64,000 bases of DNA, taken from assembly GCF_006346335.1 (NCBI RefSeq), contig NZ_VDMC01000001.1:496001-560000 (forward strand). The letters are read 5' to 3'. Shown piece by piece: positions 44,018-52,554 of the stretch. The notes beneath the pieces are model-generated. The model had not been told where the DNA came from. It did not search any database and worked only from the letters and a program-made list of their open reading frames with translations. The position numbers and the translations under genes are program-made. Source of the stretch: Aequorivita sinensis. GTDB taxonomy: Bacteria > Bacteroidota > Bacteroidia > Flavobacteriales > Flavobacteriaceae. Positions within the stretch are counted from its first letter, which is position 1; each line of letters begins with the position of its first letter.

Positions 44018-45286
44018 ATGAATACAAATGTAAAATGTCCTAATTGTAAAGAAGTCTTTAAAGTAGATGATAGTGTATATACAGACATCGTTAAACAAGT
44101 ACGTGACCAGCAGTTTCAAGACGAATTAAATAATCGTTTGGAGTCTGCCAATAAACAAAAACAAGCAGCTCTTCAGTTAAAAGAGTCTGAATTAAAAATA
44201 GTTTTCCAGCAACAGTTGGCAGAAAAACAGAGTGAAATTGAAGCTTTAAAACATAAAAGCAAATCAGAATTAGCAGATGAGGTATCTAAGCAACAAGAAG
44301 TGATAAGGCAGTTACGGTCGAAGATTGATAATGCAGAACTGCAAAAACAAATAGAGCTTCAAAAGGCTGTAAATGATCTCGAAAAACAAAAAGATCAGCT
44401 TATCAACGATGTTAAGCTTAAAGAAGCTGAAAAAGAGAACCTGGAAAAATCTTTAAAGGAAGACTTCAGACGAGATTTAGACCACAAAGAAAAAGAATTA
44501 CAGCTAAAGAACGAGGAAATTGAACGTCTTAAGGACTATAAGCAAAAGCTTTCAACTAAAATGCTAGGAGAGACTTTAGAGCAACATTGTGAAACAGAGT
44601 TTAACAAGCTAAGAGCAACAGCATTTCAAAAGGCTTATTTCGAAAAAGATAACGATGCGTCTAAAGGGACTAAAGGGGATTATATCTTCAAAGAGCTGGA
44701 TGAAAACGATAATGAAATCGTTTCAATTATGTTTGAAATGAAGAATGAAAACGACCTAACAGCTTCCAAAAAGAAAAATGAAGACTTCTTCGCCAAGTTA
44801 GATAAAGATCGTAGAGATAAAGGCTGTGAATATGCTGTGTTAGTTTCTTTATTAGAAACAGATAATGAGCTCTATAACACCGGAATTGTAGATGTATCGT
44901 ACAAGTATGAGAAAATGTATGTAGTGCGTCCTCAGTTTTTTATACCTATCATTACATTATTAAGAAATGCTGGAATGAAGTCTTTACAGTACAAGGCCGA
45001 ATTACAACTTGTGAGAAACCAAAATGTAGACATTACTAATTTTGAAGAAAAAATTAACGACTTTAAAACTGGCTTCGCAAGAAACTACGATTTAGCGAGT
45101 CGTAAGTTTAAAACCGCAATTGATGAGATTGATAAAACAATGAATCATCTACAGAAAACTAAAGATGCTTTGTTATCATCTGAAAACAATTTGCGTTTGG
45201 CAAATAATAAAGCAGATGATTTAACTATTAAGAAGTTAACACATGGAAACCCAACTATGAAGCAGAAATTTGATGAGTTGAATTAG
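44018..45286 (+). CDS. DUF2130 coiled-coil protein with PD-(D/E)XK-like nuclease core
   Basis: A 422-residue protein. It opens with a CPNC knuckle (Cys7, Cys10), continues with a long coiled coil (about 30-190, rich in Lys, Glu, Gln), then a globular DUF2130 domain (about 190-350). GTKGDYIF (Asp221) and IMFEMKNE (Glu240-x-Lys242) give a GD...ExK arrangement typical of PD-(D/E)XK nucleases, followed by a second helical tail. DUF2130 proteins are often found with restriction genes; function is unproven. It has its own promoter with cis element B. Confidence 0.82.
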   Translation: MNTNVKCPNCKEVFKVDDSVYTDIVKQVRDQQFQDELNNRLESANKQKQAALQLKESELKIVFQQQLAEKQSEIEALKHKSKSELADEVSKQQEVIRQLRSKIDNAELQKQIELQKAVNDLEKQKDQLINDVKLKEAEKENLEKSLKEDFRRDLDHKEKELQLKNEEIERLKDYKQKLSTKMLGETLEQHCETEFNKLRATAFQKAYFEKDNDASKGTKGDYIFKELDENDNEIVSIMFEMKNENDLTASKKKNEDFFAKLDKDRRDKGCEYAVLVSLLETDNELYNTGIVDVSYKYEKMYVVRPQFFIPIITLLRNAGMKSLQYKAELQLVRNQNVDITNFEEKINDFKTGFARNYDLASRKFKTAIDEIDKTMNHLQKTKDALLSSENNLRLANNKADDLTIKKLTHGNPTMKQKFDELN

Positions 45287-45315
45287 CTTCTTAAAATGAT
45301 AAATTAATAAGATTT

Positions 45316-46266
45316 ATGAAAGAACTTTCCCAAGTCACTAAAAACGTAAAATCCTACTCCCAATACTCCTATTGGCTAAACGAAGAAAATGGGAAATTGA
45401 TAAAGGGTAGGTTACGCGGAACCTCCTATCATTTCCCACACGGAAACAGGGTTTTTGATAAAAACCGAAATATAATTGCGCAAGGAAAAGCTAGGTTTAT
45501 TTATAATGAACACAACAACTTAATAGAAACCTATTCTGGTGATGATTTAATTAGCACCCGGACTTATGACGCCAATCAAAATTTGTTGAGTATTACTGAC
45601 GTTAGCGAGAGACCACTCGGACATAACAGAACCTTCAAATACGATGACAAAAATTGTGAAGTGGAAATGTCAGAAACTAATCATCAGGGAGAATTACAAG
45701 AAAAATGGATTTCTGAATATCACTATAACAATATCATTAAAGAATTTAAGGTTTATATTAAAAACGGTGCGACTATGAGTTTAAAAAGCCACACCGAATT
45801 TAATGAGAGAGGGAATGTCATTAGCCACAAAGATAGGAATGGTTATGTAACCAAGAACACAATCGAATATGATAGTCTAGGAAACGAATTAAAGTTTATC
45901 GTTAAGGACGAAAATGAAAACATATCACGCGAAACAACAAGCAAGTATTTAAAAGACACCGGCAAAAGGGTGTTTTATGAAGACAGGTTTTTTAATCCAG
46001 ATTACACTTATACAAGCTTAAGTATATTTGAAGATAATCGTCTAATACAATCTATTACTCATAATACAAAAGATGACAAAACCACAATTAGCACCTACAA
46101 CGCTAAGGGAGATATATTGGTGGAACTAAAACAATCAAAAGTCGGTTTATATAAAAAAGAATATAAATATCAATATGATGAATATGGAAACATGACAGAA
46201 TTAAGATATTTCGAAAACAACAAACCAGTCCTAATCCTCGAAAGAGAAGTTGAATATTTTGATTAA
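45316..46266 (+). CDS. YD-repeat-like cytoplasmic protein of unknown function
   Basis: A 316-residue protein made of RHS/YD-like beta repeats (for example YNEHNNLIETYSGDDLI; FNERGNVISHKDRNGYV; YDEYGNMTELRYF) with about eight units. It has no signal peptide, no RHS core and no toxin tip, so it is unlike secreted RHS toxins. It lies 29 bp after the DUF2130 gene and probably belongs to the same transcript. Its role in the island is unknown; a binding scaffold is one possibility. Confidence 0.6.
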   Translation: MKELSQVTKNVKSYSQYSYWLNEENGKLIKGRLRGTSYHFPHGNRVFDKNRNIIAQGKARFIYNEHNNLIETYSGDDLISTRTYDANQNLLSITDVSERPLGHNRTFKYDDKNCEVEMSETNHQGELQEKWISEYHYNNIIKEFKVYIKNGATMSLKSHTEFNERGNVISHKDRNGYVTKNTIEYDSLGNELKFIVKDENENISRETTSKYLKDTGKRVFYEDRFFNPDYTYTSLSIFEDNRLIQSITHNTKDDKTTISTYNAKGDILVELKQSKVGLYKKEYKYQYDEYGNMTELRYFENNKPVLILEREVEYFD

Positions 46267-46360
46267 ATACACTTAAAGATTCAATAAAACAAAATACATG
46301 CGGAATCCCGTATAAAATATAGTACTATAACCAATACCTTTATAAAATTAAACAAAATAT

Positions 46361-47842
46361 ATGATTACCGGAGAAACAAAAAGTAAAATAGATAGAATTT
46401 GGAATGACTTCTGGACAGGAGGAATATCCAACCCATTAACTGTAGTGGAACAGTTTACCTATCTGATTTTTATAAAGCAATTAGATGATAAGCAGATTCT
46501 AATGGAAAAGCAGGCCAACCTTTTAGGGTTGCCTATTGAAAAACCTATATATACCAAGGAACAAAGCGCATTGCGTTGGTCAAATTTTAAAAATAAGGAC
46601 CCAGAAGTGATGTTTGATTTGTTTACAAAGCAACAGCGGGAGCTTAATGATATTACAGCTTTCGACTTTATGAAAACTATTGGCGCTGAAGGTGGTGAGT
46701 TTGCGCGGTTTATGAAAGGAGCAATTTTCATGATTCAATCGCCTAAGTTATTGGATAAGGTGGTGCAACAAATAGACCAACTGCCATTAGATAATAGAGA
46801 TACTAAAGGGGATCTTTATGAGTATATGCTTTCTAAAATTGCGGAAGCAGGTACTAACGGACAGTTCCGTACGCCACGCCATATTATTAATATGATGGTG
46901 GAAATGACCCAACCTAAAAAGGATGATATTATTTGCGACCCAGCATGTGGAACTGCGGGATTCTTAGTGAGTGCAGGAGAGTATATTTATCATAACCACA
47001 ACGACTGGTTTCAAGACAAAACCTTTAGAGAACATTTTAATACCAAGATGTTTAACGGGATTGAGTTCGACCCGTCTATGTTGCGTATTGCGGCTATGAA
47101 TATGCAATTGCACGGTATGGAAACCCCAGTGCTTATTGGTAAAGATGCACTGAGCGAAGCGAATGCTGATATAGAAAACGAATACACCTTAATTCTAGCA
47201 AACCCGCCTTTTAAAGGAAGTTTAGATTATGATGAGGTAGAAAGTAGCTTACTGCAAACCACCAAAACCAAGAAAACAGAATTGCTGTTTTTGAGCCTGA
47301 TGCTACGTACGCTTAAAGTAGGAGGGCGTGCAGCAGTTATTGTACCAGATGGTGTTTTATTTGGTAGTAGTAATGCCCACAAAAGTATCCGTGAGGAGTT
47401 GATAAATAACCAAAAATTGGAAGCAGTAATCTCAATGCCTTCCGGAGTGTTTAAACCTTATGCTGGGGTGAGTACTGCTGTGATATTCTTTACCAAAACC
47501 AATTCTGGTGGTACAGATAATGTCTGGTTTTATGATATGAAAGCCGATGGGTATAGTTTAGATGACAAACGTTCTGAGATTAAAGAAAATGATATTCCTG
47601 ACATCATAAAACGCTTTAAAAATTTAGAGGGAGAAGCTGATAGAGCTCGTACAGACCATAGTTTTATGGTGCCTTTTAAGGAGATTAAAGAGAACGATTG
47701 GGATATATCAATTAATCGCTATAAGGAAATTGTTTACGAGGAAATTGAGTATGATGCACCTAAATCTATAATTGATTCTATTAAAGAATTTGATAAAAAA
47801 AGGCAAGTAGCATTAACAACTCTTGAAAAATTAATAAACTAA
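46361..47842 (+). CDS. hsdM: Type I restriction-modification methyltransferase subunit
   Basis: A 493-residue N6-adenine methyltransferase. HsdM N-terminal helical domain (about 5-130), then SAM motif DPACGTAGFL (Asp193) and catalytic motif NPPF at 281-284, both intact, in contrast to the methylase-kinase protein upstream. With HsdS it methylates the recognition site and protects host DNA. The stop codon is immediately followed by the hsdS ATG. Confidence 0.95.
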   Translation: MITGETKSKIDRIWNDFWTGGISNPLTVVEQFTYLIFIKQLDDKQILMEKQANLLGLPIEKPIYTKEQSALRWSNFKNKDPEVMFDLFTKQQRELNDITAFDFMKTIGAEGGEFARFMKGAIFMIQSPKLLDKVVQQIDQLPLDNRDTKGDLYEYMLSKIAEAGTNGQFRTPRHIINMMVEMTQPKKDDIICDPACGTAGFLVSAGEYIYHNHNDWFQDKTFREHFNTKMFNGIEFDPSMLRIAAMNMQLHGMETPVLIGKDALSEANADIENEYTLILANPPFKGSLDYDEVESSLLQTTKTKKTELLFLSLMLRTLKVGGRAAVIVPDGVLFGSSNAHKSIREELINNQKLEAVISMPSGVFKPYAGVSTAVIFFTKTNSGGTDNVWFYDMKADGYSLDDKRSEIKENDIPDIIKRFKNLEGEADRARTDHSFMVPFKEIKENDWDISINRYKEIVYEEIEYDAPKSIIDSIKEFDKKRQVALTTLEKLIN

Positions 47843-48886
47843 ATGAAAGAGGTTTTATTAACAAAAATTTGTAGTCCAAAACAGTGGAAAACTATATCTG
47901 CTAAGAACCTTAAAAAGTCAGGTTATCCAGTATATGGTGCAAATGGGAAAATAGGATTTTATAATGAATATACACATGAAAATTCAACTATACTAATTAC
48001 ATGTAGGGGAGCGACTTGTGGAACTATAAATATTTCTGAGCCATTTTCTTATGTAAATGGTAATGCAATGGCATTAGATAATTTGTCAGATGAAGTTGAT
48101 ATGTTTTTTCTTAAGAATTATTTAGAATTTAGGGGCTTAGATGATGTGATTTCTGGTTCAGCTCAACCTCAGATTACTAGACAGAATTTACAGAAACTTA
48201 AAATCCCGCTTCCTCCTCTAGAAACCCAAAAAAAAATAGCGGCCATTCTAGATGAAGCGGACAAACTTCGCCAACTAGACAAACAACTCATTGAAAAATA
48301 TGACGCCCTTACACAAAGTCTATTTTTGGATATGTTTGGGGATCCTGTGACGAACCCAAAGGGATGGGATTATGAAAAGCTTGGGTTAGTAACTAATATG
48401 AAGGCAGGTAAGTTTGTACGGGCTTCAGAAATTCATTCAGATTATGTTGATGAGCTTTATTTATGTTATGGAGGAAATGGATTAAGAGGTTTTGTTAATT
48501 CATTTACGCATGAAGGTGATTTTGTTTTAATAGGTAGACAAGGAGCATTGTGTGGAAATGTGAAAATTGCCACTGGTAAATTTCATGCAACTGAACATGC
48601 GATAGTGTGTACTCCTAAAAAGAAGTATAAAACTATTTGGCTTTACTATTTACTTGACTTAATAAACTTAAACAGGTTTGCAACTGGAGCTGCTCAACCG
48701 GGACTTAATGTTAGCACTTTAAATGAATTGGAGGTTATTTTTGCTCCATACGAGCTTCAAAATCAATTCGCAGAACGTGTTCAAGCCATAGAGTCCCAAA
48801 AAGCCCTGGCTCAAAAAAGCTTAGAAAAAAGCGAGGAATTGTTTAATAGCTTGTTACAAAAGGCTTTTAAAGGAGAGTTGGTATAA
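47843..48886 (+). CDS. hsdS: Type I restriction-modification specificity subunit
   Basis: A 347-residue protein with two target-recognition domains, each followed by a long helix: TRD1 (about 5-120) then LPPLETQKKIAAILDEADKL, and TRD2 (about 175-300) then YELQNQFAERVQAIESQKAL. Each TRD recognises half of a bipartite site. It is shorter than classic HsdS (about 400+ residues). The TRDs look more AT-rich than neighbouring genes, as is usual for exchangeable specificity domains. Confidence 0.92.
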   Translation: MKEVLLTKICSPKQWKTISAKNLKKSGYPVYGANGKIGFYNEYTHENSTILITCRGATCGTINISEPFSYVNGNAMALDNLSDEVDMFFLKNYLEFRGLDDVISGSAQPQITRQNLQKLKIPLPPLETQKKIAAILDEADKLRQLDKQLIEKYDALTQSLFLDMFGDPVTNPKGWDYEKLGLVTNMKAGKFVRASEIHSDYVDELYLCYGGNGLRGFVNSFTHEGDFVLIGRQGALCGNVKIATGKFHATEHAIVCTPKKKYKTIWLYYLLDLINLNRFATGAAQPGLNVSTLNELEVIFAPYELQNQFAERVQAIESQKALAQKSLEKSEELFNSLLQKAFKGELV

Positions 48887-48922
48887 GGTTAGCAAAGTTT
48901 ATTTAGAATTTTATAGCTAACC
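48887..48922. repeat. Inverted repeat between hsdS and hsdR
   Basis: GGTTAGC (48887-48893) and GCTAACC (48916-48922) enclose 22 AT-rich bases. No T-run follows. It may limit read-through from hsdMS into hsdR. Confidence 0.45.
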
Positions 48923-49028
48923 AAACAAAAGATATTATGGGTTTTTAAAGATTTTAGTTAAATAATGATTGGTTTAATATGATGGTTTATAGTGTATTCT
49001 TACTATTTTAGTTTTTCTAACTAGAGTT

Positions 49029-52000
49029 ATGCAAAGTAATTTTCAATTCATAAAAGAAGATTTCCCTGAACTGTTTAAAGAAGCGGTTGAGGCGGAAAAA
49101 TACGTTTTTAAGGCACCTAAATATGCCGCGTTACAGTCTAGGGTGGTTTTAGAACTAACATTAAACTGGCTATACGATAACGACCCAGATTACGAAAGAC
49201 CTTATGATACCACTTTAGCAGCTTTAATGTATCATGAAGATTTTAAAAATGATATAAAAGAATCCTTTCTTAATGAGTTAACCTTAGTTAGAAAAATAGG
49301 CAATAATGCGGCGCACGGTAAAAGAGTTAATAACAGGGAAGCACTAATTTGTCTTAGAAGTATCTTTAGATTGCTCTCTTTTGTTGGTATTAACTATAAC
49401 GAAGAAAGCCCAGATATTCCACCATTCAATGAGGCATTAATTCCTACAGGTGAACTTAACGATAAAACGGTAAAAGAGCTTCAGGAGAAATCGGAAGCTG
49501 TTGAGAAGTTATTAGCAGAGAAGAAAAAACAACTTGAAAGAACACTCGAACTTCAAAAGGAAAACGACCTACTACGATTACAAGTTCAAAAGCAAGAAAA
49601 TTTACTAAAAGAGCGAAAAGAGGAGCGTCAGGTTGAAGTTGATTTTGAAGAGAAAATCCCAGAGTTAACATCAGAGATTGAAACTCGTAAATTATTCATT
49701 GATGTATTGCTTAAAGAAGCAGGTTGGGATAATCTAAAACTACATAGGGATTTAGAATATAAAGTGACTGGAATGCCGCAGTCTGTAAATCCTTCTGGCA
49801 TTGGTTATGTAGATTATGTGCTTTGGGATGATAATGGCATGCCATTGGCCGTTGTAGAGGCTAAAAAAACACTACACAGTCCTAAAAATGGTAAGCACCA
49901 AGCATTCTTGTATGCTAATTGCTTAGAGGCTATGACAGGGCAAAGACCTATCATTTTTTATACTAACGGGTTTGAAACACATGTATGGGATGATACTTTT
50001 TATCCTGAACGGGAGGTTAGCGGATTTTATACCAAGGATGAACTTCAGTATTTAATAGAGCGCCGAAGCACTCGAAAAGATTTAAGAGATTTTCAAGTCA
50101 ATAGAGATATTGCTGGCCGACCATATCAGCTTGAAGCCATAAAAAGAGTTGCTGAAGCCTTGGTAACAACAAGCCAGAATGAGCTTAAAGGAAGAGGCAG
50201 AAAAGCTTTATTAGTGATGGCTACAGGTAGTGGTAAAACAAGAGTATCAGCTGCTATTGTAGATATGTTAACCAAAAGCAATTGGGCTAAACGCGTGTTG
50301 TTTTTAGCCGATAGAAATGCTTTGGTCACACAAGCCAAAAATGCTTTTAAAGAACATGTTCCGCATTTAAGCGCTATAGATCTTACAAAAGAAAAAGAGG
50401 ATAACGGAACGCGATTAGTGTTCTCTACTTATCCAACCATAATGAACCGAATAGATAGTCTTAAAAATGAGGATGGTCGGTTTTATGGTCCAGGACATTT
50501 TGATGTGATTATTATTGATGAAGCGCATAGATCTGTTTATCAAAAATACCGAGCAATTTTTGAGTATTTCGATGCTATTTTAATTGGATTAACGGCTACG
50601 CCTAAGAAGGATATAGATCAAAACACCTATTCATTATTTAATATTGAAGATGATAACCCAACTTATGCTTATGAACTTAATCAAGCTGTTCAAGATAAGT
50701 TTTTAGTGCCACCAAAGGCTATTAATGTGCCTGTGAAATTTGTCCATGAGGGTATAAAGTACAGTGAGCTTTCAGAAGAAGATAAACTAAAGTTTGAAGA
50801 AACTTTTGCAGATGAAGTTTCAGAAGATGATGAAGATATAGAAATTAGTAAATCTGCTATAAATTCATTTTTGTTTAATAATAAAACAATTGATGATGTC
50901 CTAGATTATTTAATGAATAACGGGATTAAGGTAGAAGGTGGAGATAAATTGGGGAAAACCATCATTTTCGCTAAAAATCATAAACATGCTGTATTTATAG
51001 AAGAGCGTTTTAATAAAAACTATCCGGAGTATTCAGGAAAGTTTTTACGGGTTATCGATAATTATGAATCTAAAGCCCAGGATTTACTTGAAAAGTTCTG
51101 TGAAGATAAAGTAGAGTTAGAACCACAAATAGCTGTGTCTGTAGATATGATGGACACGGGTGTAGATGCACCAAGAGTGGTAAATTTAGTGTTTTTTAAA
51201 CAGGTAAAGTCCTATGCTAAGTTTTGGCAAATGATTGGTAGAGGGACGCGATTAAGACCTGATTTGTTTGGTCCTGGCATGGACAAAGAACACTTTATAA
51301 TATTTGACATTTGTGATAACTTTAGCTTTTTTAATGAGTTTCCAGACGGAATTAAAGGAACAACCACTAAAACCTTATCTCAAAAAGTATTTGAAGCCAA
51401 ATTAAATATAATAATGGCTGTTAGAGATAATACCGAGTCAACACCCGAAGAGGATGAGTTGGCCGAGAATTACACCAACCAACTTCATGAAATAATTAGT
51501 AGTCTAGACCAGGAAAGATTTGAAGTTAGAAAGCACTGGGCGCTTGTAACTGAATTTAGCAGTCGTGATCGTTGGAATAATTTAAGTGTTGGCGATGTGC
51601 TTGATTTAAGTGCTAACCTATCTGGATTGGCACCATATAATGAAGGTGATGATGAGCTCGCCAAACGATTCGACCTCATAGCGCTTAACTTACAACTCAT
51701 GATTCTCTCAGGGAATAAGAAGGGAGAAGAGGTTTACGTGAAACAAATTTATGGGATAGCACATAGCTTGGAAAAGAAAAGAAATATTCCAAAGGTTAAA
51801 GAAAAACTACCATTGATTAGACAGATCCAAGAAGTAGAATTTTGGAAGAACACCAATGTAAATGTGGTTGAACATATTAGAATAGAGTTAAGAGACTTAC
51901 TAAAATTTATAGAGAAACAAGAAGTTAAAACTGTCTACACCGATTTAGCAGATGAAATTCAACTACATAAAGTGGCTGAGGTGGATATAATGCCAACGTA

Positions 52001-52469
52001 TTCAAGGTTAAAAAGTTATAAGGACAGGGTAGAGGCATTTATACGTAAAAATAAATCTCATTTAGTAATAGATAAACTTCATAAAAATATTCCTATCACT
52101 CCTAAAGAATTAGAGTTGTTAGAATCGTTTTTGTTCAATGACGAATTAGGCACAAAAGAGGAGTACGAAAAGGAATACGGCGCTCAGCCTCTAGGTCAAT
52201 TTATTAGAAGTATCGTAGGCTTAGACATTGAAGCTGTGAATAAGCTATTTTCAAATTTCATTGAAGATAAAAACCTAAAGCCAGTACAAATTACATTTAT
52301 TCAAACCCTAATTAATTACCTCAATAAAAATGGTACTCTAGAGAAGCAGCTTCTAACGCAACCGCCATTTAACGAGGCTAGTGATAATGGTATTATTGGT
52401 TTGTTTGATGATAATAAAGTTCGTGAAATAGTTTCAATAATTGATAGCGTGAATAATAATATAGGTTAA
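49029..52469 (+). CDS. hsdR: Type I restriction endonuclease subunit with DUF4145 N-terminus
   Basis: A 1146-residue motor nuclease. An N-terminal DUF4145/HEPN-like domain (about 10-125; RKIGNNAAHGKRV) and a coiled coil (about 150-200) precede the HSDR nuclease core: VDYVLWDD (Asp near 262) and VVEAKK (about 275-279), a PD-(D/E)XK site. The SF2 motor has ATGSGKT (about 398-404), DEAH (497-500), LTATP and QMIGRGTRLRPD. The C-terminal part binds HsdM/HsdS. It cuts unmethylated foreign DNA at a distance from the recognition site. A 142-bp gap separates it from hsdS, so it may have its own promoter. Confidence 0.94.
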   Translation: MQSNFQFIKEDFPELFKEAVEAEKYVFKAPKYAALQSRVVLELTLNWLYDNDPDYERPYDTTLAALMYHEDFKNDIKESFLNELTLVRKIGNNAAHGKRVNNREALICLRSIFRLLSFVGINYNEESPDIPPFNEALIPTGELNDKTVKELQEKSEAVEKLLAEKKKQLERTLELQKENDLLRLQVQKQENLLKERKEERQVEVDFEEKIPELTSEIETRKLFIDVLLKEAGWDNLKLHRDLEYKVTGMPQSVNPSGIGYVDYVLWDDNGMPLAVVEAKKTLHSPKNGKHQAFLYANCLEAMTGQRPIIFYTNGFETHVWDDTFYPEREVSGFYTKDELQYLIERRSTRKDLRDFQVNRDIAGRPYQLEAIKRVAEALVTTSQNELKGRGRKALLVMATGSGKTRVSAAIVDMLTKSNWAKRVLFLADRNALVTQAKNAFKEHVPHLSAIDLTKEKEDNGTRLVFSTYPTIMNRIDSLKNEDGRFYGPGHFDVIIIDEAHRSVYQKYRAIFEYFDAILIGLTATPKKDIDQNTYSLFNIEDDNPTYAYELNQAVQDKFLVPPKAINVPVKFVHEGIKYSELSEEDKLKFEETFADEVSEDDEDIEISKSAINSFLFNNKTIDDVLDYLMNNGIKVEGGDKLGKTIIFAKNHKHAVFIEERFNKNYPEYSGKFLRVIDNYESKAQDLLEKFCEDKVELEPQIAVSVDMMDTGVDAPRVVNLVFFKQVKSYAKFWQMIGRGTRLRPDLFGPGMDKEHFIIFDICDNFSFFNEFPDGIKGTTTKTLSQKVFEAKLNIIMAVRDNTESTPEEDELAENYTNQLHEIISSLDQERFEVRKHWALVTEFSSRDRWNNLSVGDVLDLSANLSGLAPYNEGDDELAKRFDLIALNLQLMILSGNKKGEEVYVKQIYGIAHSLEKKRNIPKVKEKLPLIRQIQEVEFWKNTNVNVVEHIRIELRDLLKFIEKQEVKTVYTDLADEIQLHKVAEVDIMPTYSRLKSYKDRVEAFIRKNKSHLVIDKLHKNIPITPKELELLESFLFNDELGTKEEYEKEYGAQPLGQFIRSIVGLDIEAVNKLFSNFIEDKNLKPVQITFIQTLINYLNKNGTLEKQLLTQPPFNEASDNGIIGLFDDNKVREIVSIIDSVNNNIG

Positions 52470-52494
52470 ATTATTAAACCAATTAAATCATCTG

Positions 52495-52530
52495 TGCAGA
52501 TTCAATGCATAGTTGTGTCGTATCATTGCA
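52495..52530 (+). promoter_or_regulatory. Island cis element C and promoter (helicase-like gene)
   Basis: TGCAGATTCAATGCATA (52495-52511) keeps TGCA-N7-TGCA. A -7-like box TATCATTG (52521-52528, one mismatch) begins 26 nt after the element start, and the ATG is 60 nt after it. A third TGCA sits at 52527, the same offset (32) as in element A. Confidence 0.7.
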
Positions 52531-52554
52531 GTATTAATCTTTAAAACTGTTTGT

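Noticed and set aside
46299-46316. A fourth copy of the island element before hsdM (TGCGGAATCCCGTATA)
   Set aside because: Only the first nine bases resemble the element, the second TGCA is missing and no -7 box lies at the expected offset.
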